A DNA stretch of 32,377 bases from Candidatus Nutricula glyptotermitis (GCA_031263495.1 JAISFQ010000009.1:1-32377); one strand, 5' to 3'; positions 1-7,693 are shown, numbered from the stretch's first letter. Made by a program: numbers and translations. The notes: generated by a model from the sequence alone, not told the origin.

Positions 1-376
1 CATTGCTACGCAATAGGGTCGAACGGGGTCAAATGCTCATCCGCTGGGTCAAATGCTCAATCGCATTTTCCTCCGTTCACGTTCTCCTGTTTAAGACCCC
101 GCATCGGAGTGCGGGGTTCAGCGGGGTGGAGTATGTGCGGGGTTCTGAGGTGGAGTGTGAGCGAGAGCAGTACCTTGTCATCCCGCAAGCGAATGCGATG
201 CGGGATCTGTGATTAGCGAGAAAGTACGTTACGTGCGAAGAAGCCAGATCCCGTGTCGCGCGCTTCGCACTTTTGCGGGACGACAAACAAAAAAGCACGG
301 TTGTGTGCTACCTAGATGACATGGGACGGCACTACTTCATGTACCTGAATAATGAATAATTATAGAAATTGGGCTA
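1..376. repeat. Intergenic repeat mosaic at left edge
   Basis: No credible gene is seen. The stretch holds modules that recur through the window: a hairpin with arms ACCCCGCA and TGCGGGGT near 94-119, phrases such as gggtcgaacgctcat, and the palindromic element listed separately at 175-286. The two overlapping reading frames here, one per strand, lie wholly inside these repeats and lack a ribosome binding site or family likeness. Confidence 0.7.
175..286. repeat. Palindromic element, copy 1 (pairs with 6163-6281)
   Basis: The outer arms TTGTCATCCCGCAAG (175-189) and CTTTTGCGGGACGACAA (270-286) are near-complementary. A second nested pair lies inside: GCGATGCGGGATCTG (195-209) and CAGATCCCGTGTCGC (245-259), matching at 13 of 15 positions. 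The middle is shared with the copy at 6163-6281. The outer arms differ from that copy but remain complementary within each copy. It carries no ORF of note, so it may be a MITE-like element or a structured RNA or DNA element. Confidence 0.6.
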
Positions 377-405
377 TTGCAACCGCGCACGAAACAGTGT
401 AAACT
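377..405 (+). promoter_or_regulatory. Probable promoter of the MFS switch operon
   Basis: TTGCAA (377-382), a 17-bp spacer and TAAACT (400-405) lie upstream of the poly-G leader ORF and the MFS gene. The predicted transcript would carry about 125 nt of 5' untranslated RNA containing heptamer repeats in both orientations. Confidence 0.55.
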
Positions 406-410
406 TTTTA

Positions 411-526
411 ATTAATGAGTAGTTAGTAAAAATGAGTAGTTAGTAATTAGTAATGAGTAATTGTTATGAGCGAAGCGAATTCCAAATCCCATTACTCCTT
501 ACTCATTACTCATTACTCATTAAATG
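411..526 (+). repeat. Heptamer repeats in 5' UTR, both orientations
   Basis: Forward units such as TAATGAG (about 415-462) are followed by their complements (CTCATTA, about 490-522), ending five bases before the Shine-Dalgarno sequence AAGGAG (527-532). TAATGAGTAA (451-460) can pair with TTACTCATTA (500-509, or one or two units later). A hairpin with several possible registers could therefore form directly upstream of the leader ribosome binding site and affect its exposure. Confidence 0.55.
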
Positions 527-537
527 AAGGAGTTTAT

Positions 538-594
538 ATGACAGAAACGAAACAGACCCCAAGTTTTAAGGGGGGGGGGGGGGCACACCGATAG
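538..594 (+). CDS. Poly-G leader ORF of the MFS gene (phase switch)
   Basis: The ATG at 538 has a good Shine-Dalgarno sequence, AAGGAG at 527-532, five bases upstream. With 14 G as written, the ORF encodes MTETKQTPSFKGGGG plus AHR and stops at TAG 592-594. Removing one G (13) or adding two (16) joins it in frame to the MFS gene through HTDRNAEPKYMKN. With 15 G it would stop at a TGA overlapping the ATG at 614 (ATGA). The ATG at 614 has no ribosome binding site of its own, so this leader is probably the real entry for ribosomes. A leader of the same design stands at 20220. The function of the peptide itself is unknown. Confidence 0.75.
   Translation: MTETKQTPSFKGGGGAHR
570..583 (+). repeat. 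Poly-G tract, 14 G (contingency locus)
   Basis: Fourteen consecutive G begin 32 nt after the A of the leader ATG and are followed by CACACC. Long G runs in a coding start region are classic slipped-strand phase-variation sites. The G count in an assembly may be a population consensus or an error. Confidence 0.85.
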
Positions 595-613
595 AAATGC
601 CGAGCCCAAATAC

Positions 614-1873
614 ATGAAAAACGCGTTAGATTTTACGACTAACAAATGGCGTGCGAACTTTTATGTGTTCAGAACTGGTCAATTTGTGACCAAGATTACG
701 TCGGCTGTCGTCGATTTTGCCCTAGTTTGGCAAGTCGTTCGAGAGACGAGTAGCGCGACTATGCTTTCTATGACCCAACTTGTATACATGTTGCCGATGA
801 TTCTGCTTATGCCATTCGTAGGTCCGCTTGTCGACAGAATGAACAAGAAGTTCCTGCTCATCGCACCTGATTTGGTGCTTGCCGTGCTTGCGGTGGTGCT
901 GATGGTTGTAGGCTATTTTTCCAATATACCGCTTGAACTTATATTCATTATGCTGTTTCTGCGAGGACTTGCGAGCGCATTTCAATCGCCTACTGTCTCG
1001 TCGATAAACCCAACGATTGTGCCTAGTGATTATATTACGAAAGCAGCAGGTCAGACGGCTATGATTAATTACGTAAGTTTTCTGATTGCGCCTGCATTTG
1101 CCGCTGCTGTGTTCGATATTTTACCACTGTACGTTATCATTTCGTTTGACATTTTGGGCGCGATAATCGGCACTCTCTGCACAGTGATTGCGAATATACC
1201 ATCATTCAAAACCAAAACTGCGCCACATTTTATAAAGGACGCGAAAGAGGGATTGCACCTGCTCAGAATGCACAAAGGCATTTATTATCTGCTTATCTAC
1301 GTCGCAGTATGGCATATTTTTGAAATGACAATCGGCCCACTGTTTCCACTGCTCATTACTGACTATTTCAACGGATCGTTTCAGCAAGTCGGAATCGCAG
1401 AAATCATATGGTCAGTCGGCACAATTACTGGTTCGTTCATTATTGGAGCGCGCGGAGCAGGCAAAAACCGCATGATTATGATGCTCGTTTGCACAATACT
1501 TTTCGGGCTACTCTCCATTCCAATTGCATTTTTACCACAAGATTTCACTGGTTTCGCTGTTTACATAGTGCTAATGGGAGTTTCAGGACTCGTCGTAACT
1601 GGGCTTGACGTGCCATTTAGTGCGATTATGCAGAGCAAATATCCGCCCGAAAAACTTGGTGCGGTTAATGGTGTTGCAAGTTCAATTACTATGATTTCAG
1701 GTCCGATTGGCTTGGCGCTCGTAGGTCCAGTAGTTGACGTAATCGGCATCGAAACTGTATTCACAGCAGTCGGCGTAACGACTTTGATTTTCGCACTCGC
1801 CGTCCGCTTCACACCTTCTGTTTGGCGGCTTGATAAAGATGTGCCGGATTATGTTAATAATGAGCATCAATAA
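614..1873 (+). CDS. MFS efflux transporter, Mef-like (DHA3 family)
   Basis: This 419-residue membrane protein closely resembles the Mef macrolide-efflux group of the major facilitator superfamily, which are proton-driven drug exporters. The family features are visible: the start WRANFYVFRTGQFVTKITSA, the loop between helices 2 and 3 (GPLVDRMNKKFLLIAPD, about residues 70-87), and FLRGLASAFQSPTVSSI (about 114-130). The length is usual for the family and the protein looks complete. The ATG at 614 fits the family start but lacks a ribosome binding site. The likely native start is the leader ATG at 538, which is out of frame with 14 G and in frame with 13 or 16. The gene therefore seems phase-variable, and the N-terminal module would sit in the cytoplasm. 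The substrate cannot be read from sequence. Confidence 0.88.
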   Translation: MKNALDFTTNKWRANFYVFRTGQFVTKITSAVVDFALVWQVVRETSSATMLSMTQLVYMLPMILLMPFVGPLVDRMNKKFLLIAPDLVLAVLAVVLMVVGYFSNIPLELIFIMLFLRGLASAFQSPTVSSINPTIVPSDYITKAAGQTAMINYVSFLIAPAFAAAVFDILPLYVIISFDILGAIIGTLCTVIANIPSFKTKTAPHFIKDAKEGLHLLRMHKGIYYLLIYVAVWHIFEMTIGPLFPLLITDYFNGSFQQVGIAEIIWSVGTITGSFIIGARGAGKNRMIMMLVCTILFGLLSIPIAFLPQDFTGFAVYIVLMGVSGLVVTGLDVPFSAIMQSKYPPEKLGAVNGVASSITMISGPIGLALVGPVVDVIGIETVFTAVGVTTLIFALAVRFTPSVWRLDKDVPDYVNNEHQ

Positions 1874-2032
1874 TGAGTAATGAACGCTCGCGCTTCGCGC
1901 TCGCTAATGAGTAAGGAGTAATGGGATTCGGAATTCGCGACTACGTCGCTCATAATTAATCGTGAGCGCGAAACATGAACTCTAATTCCATTACTCATTA
2001 CTCCTTACTAATTACTCATTACTCATTATCCC
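1874..2032. repeat. Convergent intergenic palindromic repeats
   Basis: TAATGAG heptamers at the left and their complements (TTACTCATTA units) at the right could pair across about 130 bp, with smaller hairpins inside (GCGCGAAGCGC-type). It lies between two convergent genes, so it may act as a two-way terminator, but there is no U-tract to prove this. Confidence 0.5.
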
Positions 2033-2746
2033 CTAAACTTCCATCCCCTCAACCTTCCGCATAAGCACAACCACCAGCAAAGTAGCGACTAACAGCGGCG
2101 AAACCACGGCAACTAGCATCGGCGGAACAGTAGCAATCGGTTGAAGCGCGTTCATCGCGAGGTTGCTGAGACTCGACGCGAGTGCGCAAAGTATGATCGA
2201 CGCAACAATCGTAACTGGAATCGATGCCTTCAAAAACCCAAAGAACAACGCAATCACGGCGATTGCCATTGCCAACAGCGATTCAATCAGCACAAACTTC
2301 ATTACCTGAGCAAGTGCTTCCGCAAAAACGCCAATGTGCACAATCGGCGCAAAATGCTCTATCGCCCCAAATATCGAAAACGTCACGAAACTGCTGACTA
2401 TAAGTCCAACGAAAGTAAACGCCAAAACGAAAATCAGTTTCGCAGCCAATATTTTCCGCCTACTGACGGGGTACGAAAACAGCAAAATCGCGCGATTACC
2501 TGTATATTCCTCCACTATAAACTTAGATAACATCACAGCAGACAGTATGCAAAACGATACAGTAATCAACATCGAGACCAGCACAAAAATGCTTGAATAA
2601 TCCATAAACTCCTCATCATTTGACATATATGGCACCGACGCATAAAAATACGTAAATCCGACCATTACTACGGTTATTACTGCAACCGCTATTAAATATA
2701 TGCGAATATTGTTTTTCGCCAGTTCAAGCGCTATTAATTTACGCAT
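2033..2746 (-). CDS. ABC-2 type transporter permease
   Basis: An integral membrane protein of about 237 residues, with roughly six hydrophobic segments in the arrangement of ABC-2 permeases of the BcrB/lantibiotic-immunity type. It follows the ATPase gene and overlaps its end by 8 nt, so the two are translated together. I choose the ATG at 2746 (MRKLIALELAKNN) because GGAGG lies 8 nt upstream; a GTG three codons earlier is open but badly placed. Together with the ATPase it should form an exporter. The substrate is unknown; bacitracin, lantibiotics or other peptides are typical of the family. Confidence 0.85.
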   Translation of the reverse strand: MRKLIALELAKNNIRIYLIAVAVITVVMVGFTYFYASVPYMSNDEEFMDYSSIFVLVSMLITVSFCILSAVMLSKFIVEEYTGNRAILLFSYPVSRRKILAAKLIFVLAFTFVGLIVSSFVTFSIFGAIEHFAPIVHIGVFAEALAQVMKFVLIESLLAMAIAVIALFFGFLKASIPVTIVASIILCALASSLSNLAMNALQPIATVPPMLVAVVSPLLVATLLVVVLMRKVEGMEV

Positions 2747-3470
2747 TATCAACACCTCCGCTCATCAGGTTAATCAGGTAATCTTCAAAATTGCCACCAC
2801 TTTCAGCCCTGAGCGCATGCATACTGGTTTCGCGAATCACACTCCCACCAGCGATAATGCCGACAGTATCCGCAATGTGCTCAATCTCGCTGATAATGTG
2901 GCTCGAAATCATAACAGTCACGCCGTCATCATGCGCAAGAGACAGCAACAACTCGCGCACTTCACGTATGCCAACAGGGTCAAGACCATTAATCGGCTCG
3001 TCCAACAGCAGTATTTTGGGCTTATGTATGATTGCGCGCGCTATCCCAAGTCGCTGACGCATTCCAAGCGAAAATGTCGCCACTTTTTGACTACCAGTGC
3101 TGGGCAAACCAACTCGTTCTAGCGTTTCAGCGATATCTGCCTTACCTTCCAAACCAAGATACGCCAAATGAATCCGCAAGTTTTCCGTAGCAGACAAATG
3201 CTCATAAAAGACTGGCACTTCAATAATACTGCCAATCTTCATTAGCACCGACCGTCGGTATGTTACGGCATTCAGCCCATCAACTTCTATCTTCCCAGAA
3301 GTCGGTCGCAACAGCGTGCATATCAGTTTCAATACGGTCGTTTTTCCAGCACCATTCGCACCCAAGAAACCGTATATTTCCCCTGCTCGGACGGATAAAT
3401 TGCAATCACATATTACCTCCCTATCGCCGAACGTTTTACTCAAGGCTCGCGCCTCAATGATTGATCCCAT
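2739..3470 (-). CDS. ABC transporter ATPase, BcrA/CcmA type
   Basis: A 243-residue ATP-binding subunit. Walker A is GANGAGKTT (37-45), the signature is FSLGMRQR (133-140, the SLGMR form seen in the bacitracin/lantibiotic-immunity subfamily), Walker B is ILLLDEP (153-159) and the switch histidine is H191 (SSHIISE). The phrase EVPVFYEHLSATENL is also typical of that subfamily. The start at 3470 has AGGAGGG five bases upstream. It is the first gene of a two-gene operon with the permease, transcribed from the promoter at 3526-3554, which contains an operator matching that of the nearby tetR gene. It powers export with the permease at the inner face of the membrane. Confidence 0.92.
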   Translation of the reverse strand: MGSIIEARALSKTFGDREVICDCNLSVRAGEIYGFLGANGAGKTTVLKLICTLLRPTSGKIEVDGLNAVTYRRSVLMKIGSIIEVPVFYEHLSATENLRIHLAYLGLEGKADIAETLERVGLPSTGSQKVATFSLGMRQRLGIARAIIHKPKILLLDEPINGLDPVGIREVRELLLSLAHDDGVTVMISSHIISEIEHIADTVGIIAGGSVIRETSMHALRAESGGNFEDYLINLMSGGVDNA

Positions 3471-3525
3471 ATCAACCCTCCTAATTACTTACTACAATGC
3501 CTTTTACAAAAAAGCACTTTTAAAA

Positions 3526-3554
3526 GTATAACATACCGGCGGTCGGTCGGTCAA
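3526..3554 (-). promoter_or_regulatory. ABC operon promoter with TetR-type operator
   Basis: On the minus strand there is TTGACC (3549-3554), a 17-bp spacer, then TTATAC (3526-3531). The spacer holds the motif ACCRACCGCCRGTATG, also present between the -35 and -10 of the tetR promoter (5338-5366). On the plus strand the site reads CATACCGGCGGTCGGTCGG (3532-3550). A repressor bound here would block RNA polymerase directly. Confidence 0.8.
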
Positions 3555-4641
3555 ATTAATGAGTAGTGAGTAGTGAGTAAGGAGTAATGAGTAATGAGTA
3601 AGGAATAAGGAGTTTAGTTAATAGTTAACAGTTAATAGTTAATAATTGGGAATCGGAATTCGCTTTCGCTCATACTAGTTTTAAGATTCCGCATCTCGTT
3701 CGCTATGCTCACGGTGCGGAATTCAGAGTAGAAGTACTGCATGGCATTACGAGTACTTCTTGTCATCTAGCAATCGAGATTTATCTCGATGTCTGGGGAT
3801 CTTACAATATGTGTGAGCGTAAGCGAACTCCATAAAGATTAATAAACTAGCAACATTATTAATGTTTCATGGAATCGGCTAACGCCGATACTTTTGATTA
3901 AGATCCTCGGGCACTTCACTTTGCTCCGTTGAGGATGACAAAGAGCGTAGCAATGCGATTAAAGGAATTCATTTCATTCATGCTTTGATTGCTCGCTCCG
4001 CTCGCGGGAATCGGCATTCGCGTTGCGAATACTTTTATTGCTCACGTTTCACGTTCGCATTGCTTGGATTTTTCAATGTGAAAAATCCAAGCCTCTGCTG
4101 TGAAGTTACTTTTTTGTTTAAGAGTTACATTGCTTAAGAGTGGCTTGGCTTGCCATAGGCAAGCCAAGCCTAAGCGCAACTTTTCAAAAGAACGAGCGTA
4201 AGCGAAGTTGTTTTGAAAGTTGCGGAGTGAGAGTGTGAGCGTAAGCGAACTCCGATTTGTACGTAGCAAGCAGTACTTCTACTCAGAATTTAGCACCGAG
4301 GAACGAAGCGTAGCGTGATGCTGAATCTTAAAATAAAAGTATGAGCAATAGCGAATGCCTTTAATCGAATTGCTACGCAATAGGGTCGAATGCTCATTCG
4401 CATTCTCCTTTCAAGACCCCGCATCGGAGTGCGGGGTTCTGAGTGGGAGTAGTGCGGAATTCGGAGTGGGAGTGTGAGCGAGAACGAAACATGTGCACGG
4501 TAATTTTAAATCCCGTGTCGCGTGCTTCGTGCGCCACCTAGATGAGAATAGCATGCGTAGTGTGCTAACTCCGAATCAATTACTCATTACTCCTTACTAA
4601 TTATTAACTATTAATTGAGCGGAGCGATTAACTATTAACTG
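3555..4641. repeat. Gene-free repeat mosaic between ABC promoter and tetR end
   Basis: This stretch of about 1.1 kb has no credible gene. It starts with TAATGAG and TTAATAG heptamers (3557-3645), followed by ATTCCGCA/TGCGGAAT hairpin modules, a gtcatcctcaacgg-type module near 3905-3945 (reverse orientation), the three-hairpin element (4058-4225), and further modules and heptamers up to the tetR stop. The minus-strand frame at 4042-4269 is an artefact of the element. Confidence 0.75.
4058..4225 (+). repeat. Three-hairpin element, copy A
   Basis: Three stems follow one another. Stem 1 is CTTGGATTTTTC (4063-4074) with GAAAAATCCAAG (4080-4091). Stem 2 is GGCTTGGCTTGCC (4142-4154) with GGCAAGCCAAGCC (4158-4170). 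Stem 3 is GCAACTTTTCAAAA (4176-4189) with TTTTGAAAGTTGC (4211-4223). Other copies are B (5614-5782), C (18143-18309, reverse) and D (30858-31023); a fifth is cut by the window end (32362-32377). Stems 2 and 3 change on both arms together between copies. Confidence 0.75.
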
Positions 4642-5274
4642 TTAAAGTCCCCTGAACATGCGCTTAATGCCATGCAAACTGCCTTCTTTTGCACCAAGTA
4701 ATCGCTCCATCATCCAGATGAAACTTTTGGCTTTTTCGCGCAAAGCATGCGTATTGAAAAGCACTATGCGATTGGCATCGAATGCGCTATTACTGTAACT
4801 CAAAATCGCCTCAACTGCTTCTTCTGGGTATGGCGTGTCAAATACACCCTGCTGAACGCCTTCACGCACAATCTCAGCCAAAATAGGCGTCGCGTCACTT
4901 AGAAGTACGCGTTCAAGCCTAGCATGCAAAAGCTCATTTTGCGGTTTATGCAGGTGTTCGACCATTTGTAAACCAGCATCATCTTTCACTTGCAACGTCG
5001 CAGCAGTTCGCACGAGACGCTCAGATACTGGAATGCTTTTGTCATTTGCAACCGTCTCAGCAGCCGATATAAGCCTTTTTCTGTGCTCATCTATGACCGC
5101 TTCCACGATGTCCTCCTTTGTGGCGAAATGGTGAAATATCGCGCCTTTGCTCATCCCCATTTCATCCGCTATATCATGCACCGCAGTGTGTTCATAGCCT
5201 TTTTCGGCAAACAGCCTGCTCGCAACATCAATAATCTTGGCAACCGTCTTCGGTCCATCACTTTTTGTTGACAT
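4642..5274 (-). CDS. TetR-family transcriptional repressor
   Basis: A 210-residue one-domain repressor. The N-terminal DNA-binding region (about 10-56) includes the helix-turn-helix TAVHDIADEMGMSKGAIFHH followed by FATKEDIV, standard for TetR proteins. The rest is the variable ligand-binding and dimer region, so the ligand cannot be read. The start at 5274 has AAAGGAGGG six bases upstream. Its promoter (5338-5366) contains a palindrome CATACTGGCGGTTGGTATG, and the same motif sits in the ABC operon promoter at 3526-3554. It therefore very likely represses both itself and the ABC exporter until a substrate of the pump binds. Confidence 0.92.
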   Translation of the reverse strand: MSTKSDGPKTVAKIIDVASRLFAEKGYEHTAVHDIADEMGMSKGAIFHHFATKEDIVEAVIDEHRKRLISAAETVANDKSIPVSERLVRTAATLQVKDDAGLQMVEHLHKPQNELLHARLERVLLSDATPILAEIVREGVQQGVFDTPYPEEAVEAILSYSNSAFDANRIVLFNTHALREKAKSFIWMMERLLGAKEGSLHGIKRMFRGL

Positions 5275-5337
5275 TATTGTCCCTCCTTTAATTCATGCAC
5301 ACTCCACAGTGCGCTACCTGAATAGTGGTACTTTTTA

Positions 5338-5366
5338 ATTATAGCATACTGGCGGTTGGTATGCAA
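5338..5366 (-). promoter_or_regulatory. tetR promoter with palindromic operator
   Basis: On the minus strand there is TTGCAT (5361-5366), a 17-bp spacer, then TATAAT (5338-5343), close to consensus. The palindrome CATACTGGCGGTTGGTATG (5345-5363, plus strand) fills the spacer, as expected for autorepression. Confidence 0.85.
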
Positions 5367-5613
5367 AGTTTGAATAAGGAGTAAGGAATAATGAGTTTAG
5401 TTAATAGTTAATAGTTAATTATGAATAAGGAGTAAGGAATAATGAGTTTAGTTAATAGTTAATAGTTAATAATGAATAATTGGGAATCGGAATTCGCGTT
5501 GCGAATGCTTTCATTGCGCTGCGCTTCACGCACCGCGTTTGATAAGGAATTCATTTTATTCATACTCTAACAGCGCTGGCGTATGGTTTCGCCTACGGCG
5601 CAACAATACTTGC

Positions 5614-5782
5614 GCATTGCTTGGATTTTTCAGTATGAAAAATCCAAGCCTCTGCTGTGAAGTGACTTTTTGTTTAAGAGTTACTCTGCAGCAGAGTGGC
5701 TTGGCAAGGCTCAGACAAGCCAAGCCTTAGCGCAACATAAAAAACAACAAGCGAGTAGCGAAGTTGTTTTGTGTGTTGCGGG
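5614..5782 (+). repeat. Three-hairpin element, copy B
   Basis: The order of stems is as in copy A. Stem 1 has the same arms with a changed loop (agtat). Stem 3 is GCAACATAAAAAACAAC against GTTGTTTTGTGTGTTGC, a different sequence from copy A that still pairs. An extra pair, CTCTGCTG with CAGCAGAG, is visible between stems 1 and 2. Stem 2 is shortened to GGCTTGGC/GCCAAGCC. Confidence 0.7.
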
Positions 5783-5957
5783 ATTAGAGTGTGAGCGTAT
5801 GCGAACCCCGTTTTGTACGTAGCGAGCAGTACCTTCTCCGTTTTGTACGTAGCAAAGAAATACTCTTAATGCCACGCAGTACTTCTATTCTGAATTCCGT
5901 AAAGGAAAACGCGATTGAGCGTTTGACCCCAGGCGAATGAGCATTCGACCCAGCCCA

Positions 5958-5973
5958 GGGGGGGGGGGGGGGG
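5958..5973 (+). repeat. Intergenic poly-G tract, 16 G
   Basis: Sixteen consecutive G lie within a repeat module, just before cgtaacgtgatgcgg. Unlike the tracts at 570 and 20252, it has no leader ATG, no Shine-Dalgarno sequence and no gene downstream. Confidence 0.85.
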
Positions 5974-6162
5974 CGTAACGTGATGCGGAATCTTGAAATG
6001 GAGGAAAATGCGAAGGAAAATGCGAATGAGCATTTGACCCCATTTGACCCTATGAGCAAAGCGAATGTATTTAATGGTGTTCGCGTGCGCTCACACTAGT
6101 TTTAAGATTCCGCATCTACGTGCGGAATTCTGAGGTGGAGTAGTGCGGGGTTCTGAGTACCC

Positions 6163-6281
6163 ACTTGTCATCTGGCAAGCGAAGCGATGCGGGATCTGTG
6201 ATTAGCAAGAAAGTACGTTACGTACTAAGAAGCCAGATCCCGTGTCGCGCTCACTTCATTCACGCTACCCAGATGACAAGT
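6163..6281. repeat. Palindromic element with 13-bp terminal inverted repeats, copy 2
   Basis: ACTTGTCATCTGG (6163-6175) and CCAGATGACAAGT (6269-6281) are perfect inverted repeats. Nested inside are GCGATGCGGGATCTG (6184-6198) with CAGATCCCGTGTCGC (6234-6248), and a central palindrome AGTACGT-T-ACGTACT (6212-6226). The whole 119 bp can fold as one long interrupted hairpin. The core matches the element at 175-286. Confidence 0.7.
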
Positions 6282-6631
6282 AGGGGAAAGTGCACCACGC
6301 GTGCGGTAGCAATGCACAACCCCAGCGGGCGCGAAGCGCACGCTGACGCAGTGCTATCAAAGTATTCGCGAAAGCGAATTCCGATTCCCGCGAGCGAAGC
6401 GAGCACGTCAAAGCGTGAGGCGTAAGCCGAACTCCGTTTCAAACGCGAAGCGCGTAAGCGCGAGCAATAAAAGTATTCGCGAAAGCGAATGCCGATTCCT
6501 TGCGAGGCGTAGCCGAGCGCAACTATTAACTGGCGCGTTGCGATTAATTATTAACTGCGCGATAGCGCAAAATGCGAATGCCATTTTTCGTGCACCCAGG
6601 GGCATGGCGATGCAAATACCTTTAACAGCGA

Positions 6632-7687
6632 TTAACTACCTCTGTTTGCGACAGCTTCGGCGTCGACTGCTTGAGTTTCAATATCGGAAAGTGCGCTGGC
6701 ATCTGCGCTGTCGATTTTTATAGTCGGCAACATGTCTTGTAAAATTGAGAATTGGTGCAATCTGCTGCCCTTTTCATATTCCTTCAACCGTTGTATATTG
6801 TCTTCAAGTCCTGCTAACGCCTGTACTCCAGTTGAAATTTGATCTTGATTGCCTGAACGGTAACGGTTCAAAAACCAACGCACTAGATTGAATTCCTCAT
6901 AAAACTTCGTGCGTTTTTCTAAGTAAATATCCTCCACATTACGCGCTTTTCTGTACGCTTCGAACAGTTCAGTCTTGTAATCTTGAAACAAATAGCCCGA
7001 AACACTCGCCAAATCAGTCGCAGGATCCTGAACGCACAGTCTGGAAAAATTGACTACGTAATTTACGGCATCGCCATTAAACAAAACCGCCGAATCGCGA
7101 AGTGCGTTGTGTGACAAAAGTGTAGTAAATTTGAACATATCTGTCTCCTCGAGCGAATCCATGAAGTGTTTATACAAATACTCACTCAAAAGCCCAGTCG
7201 TATTCATTTCGTCAAGTTCTGTGATTGCCTGCCTCCTGACTTGCTGAGCATCGATTCTGTCGAGCATAAGTTCTGATAATAGAGAAGTGTCAAATGAATG
7301 CAGTGATGCAATCGCAGTGCCTATTGAACGTGCTTGAATATCGGACAAGTCGACAAAACGAATAGCCTTGCCAAGTGGACAAGTATAAATAGTCATTATG
7401 ACATCGCCTAACTCACCAGATACTATAACTTTCGGAATCGAAAATGCAAGTATATTTTCTCTAATGTGCTTATTTAACTCGCGCAAATTTTCAGTATCGC
7501 GCAGTAACTTACTAGCATCGGCACTATCTTTTTTGGCAAGCGTCGCCAGCAACCTAGTCCCATCATCTTTTACAAGCACTATTTCCGCTGCTGAAGTAGC
7601 ACTTCTTACCTTTTGCACAGCGTCAAAAGAGGCATGCGGCATTAAGACAGTTGCAAACGCCGCTATTTCCAGTGTAGAATATTGCAT
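6632..7687 (-). CDS. APH-like phosphotransferase fold protein, probable pseudokinase
   Basis: A soluble protein of 351 residues that resembles the aminoglycoside/macrolide phosphotransferase (APH) fold commonly found in Actinobacteria. LLRDTENLRELN (61-72) suits the helix with the conserved glutamate, GTAIASLHSFD (123-133) the linker helix, and LSHNALRDSAVLF (191-203) followed by VNFSRLCVQDPATDLAS (212-228) the catalytic and metal-binding loops. In active enzymes these last two read HGDLxxxN and xDFxxxxxGDPxxDLA. Here the catalytic Asp is Ala (H193-N194-A195) and the metal-binding Asp is Asn213. It is therefore probably not an active kinase. No Shine-Dalgarno sequence is present; a -10 box ends six bases before the ATG, suggesting a leaderless mRNA. 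The role is unknown. Confidence 0.7.
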   Translation of the reverse strand: MQYSTLEIAAFATVLMPHASFDAVQKVRSATSAAEIVLVKDDGTRLLATLAKKDSADASKLLRDTENLRELNKHIRENILAFSIPKVIVSGELGDVIMTIYTCPLGKAIRFVDLSDIQARSIGTAIASLHSFDTSLLSELMLDRIDAQQVRRQAITELDEMNTTGLLSEYLYKHFMDSLEETDMFKFTTLLSHNALRDSAVLFNGDAVNYVVNFSRLCVQDPATDLASVSGYLFQDYKTELFEAYRKARNVEDIYLEKRTKFYEEFNLVRWFLNRYRSGNQDQISTGVQALAGLEDNIQRLKEYEKGSRLHQFSILQDMLPTIKIDSADASALSDIETQAVDAEAVANRGS

Positions 7688-7693
7688 AGTAAT

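Larger units (their letters stand above)
5367..6631. repeat. Gene-free repeat mosaic upstream of tetR
   Basis: About 1.26 kb without a credible gene. In order it holds: heptamer tracts (5373-5475), hairpin modules of the GCGCTGCG type (near 5515), the module gctggcgtatggtttcgcc (5574 on), three-hairpin copy B, a 16-G run, the palindromic element copy 2 (6163-6281), and more variable-stem modules to 6600. The frames of 60-100 codons seen here on both strands are made of the repeats and are not genes. Confidence 0.75.

Noticed and set aside
6165-6723. Overlapping ORFs on both strands of 60-100 codons
   Set aside because: They lie inside repeat modules, overlap each other in opposite directions, and match no family.
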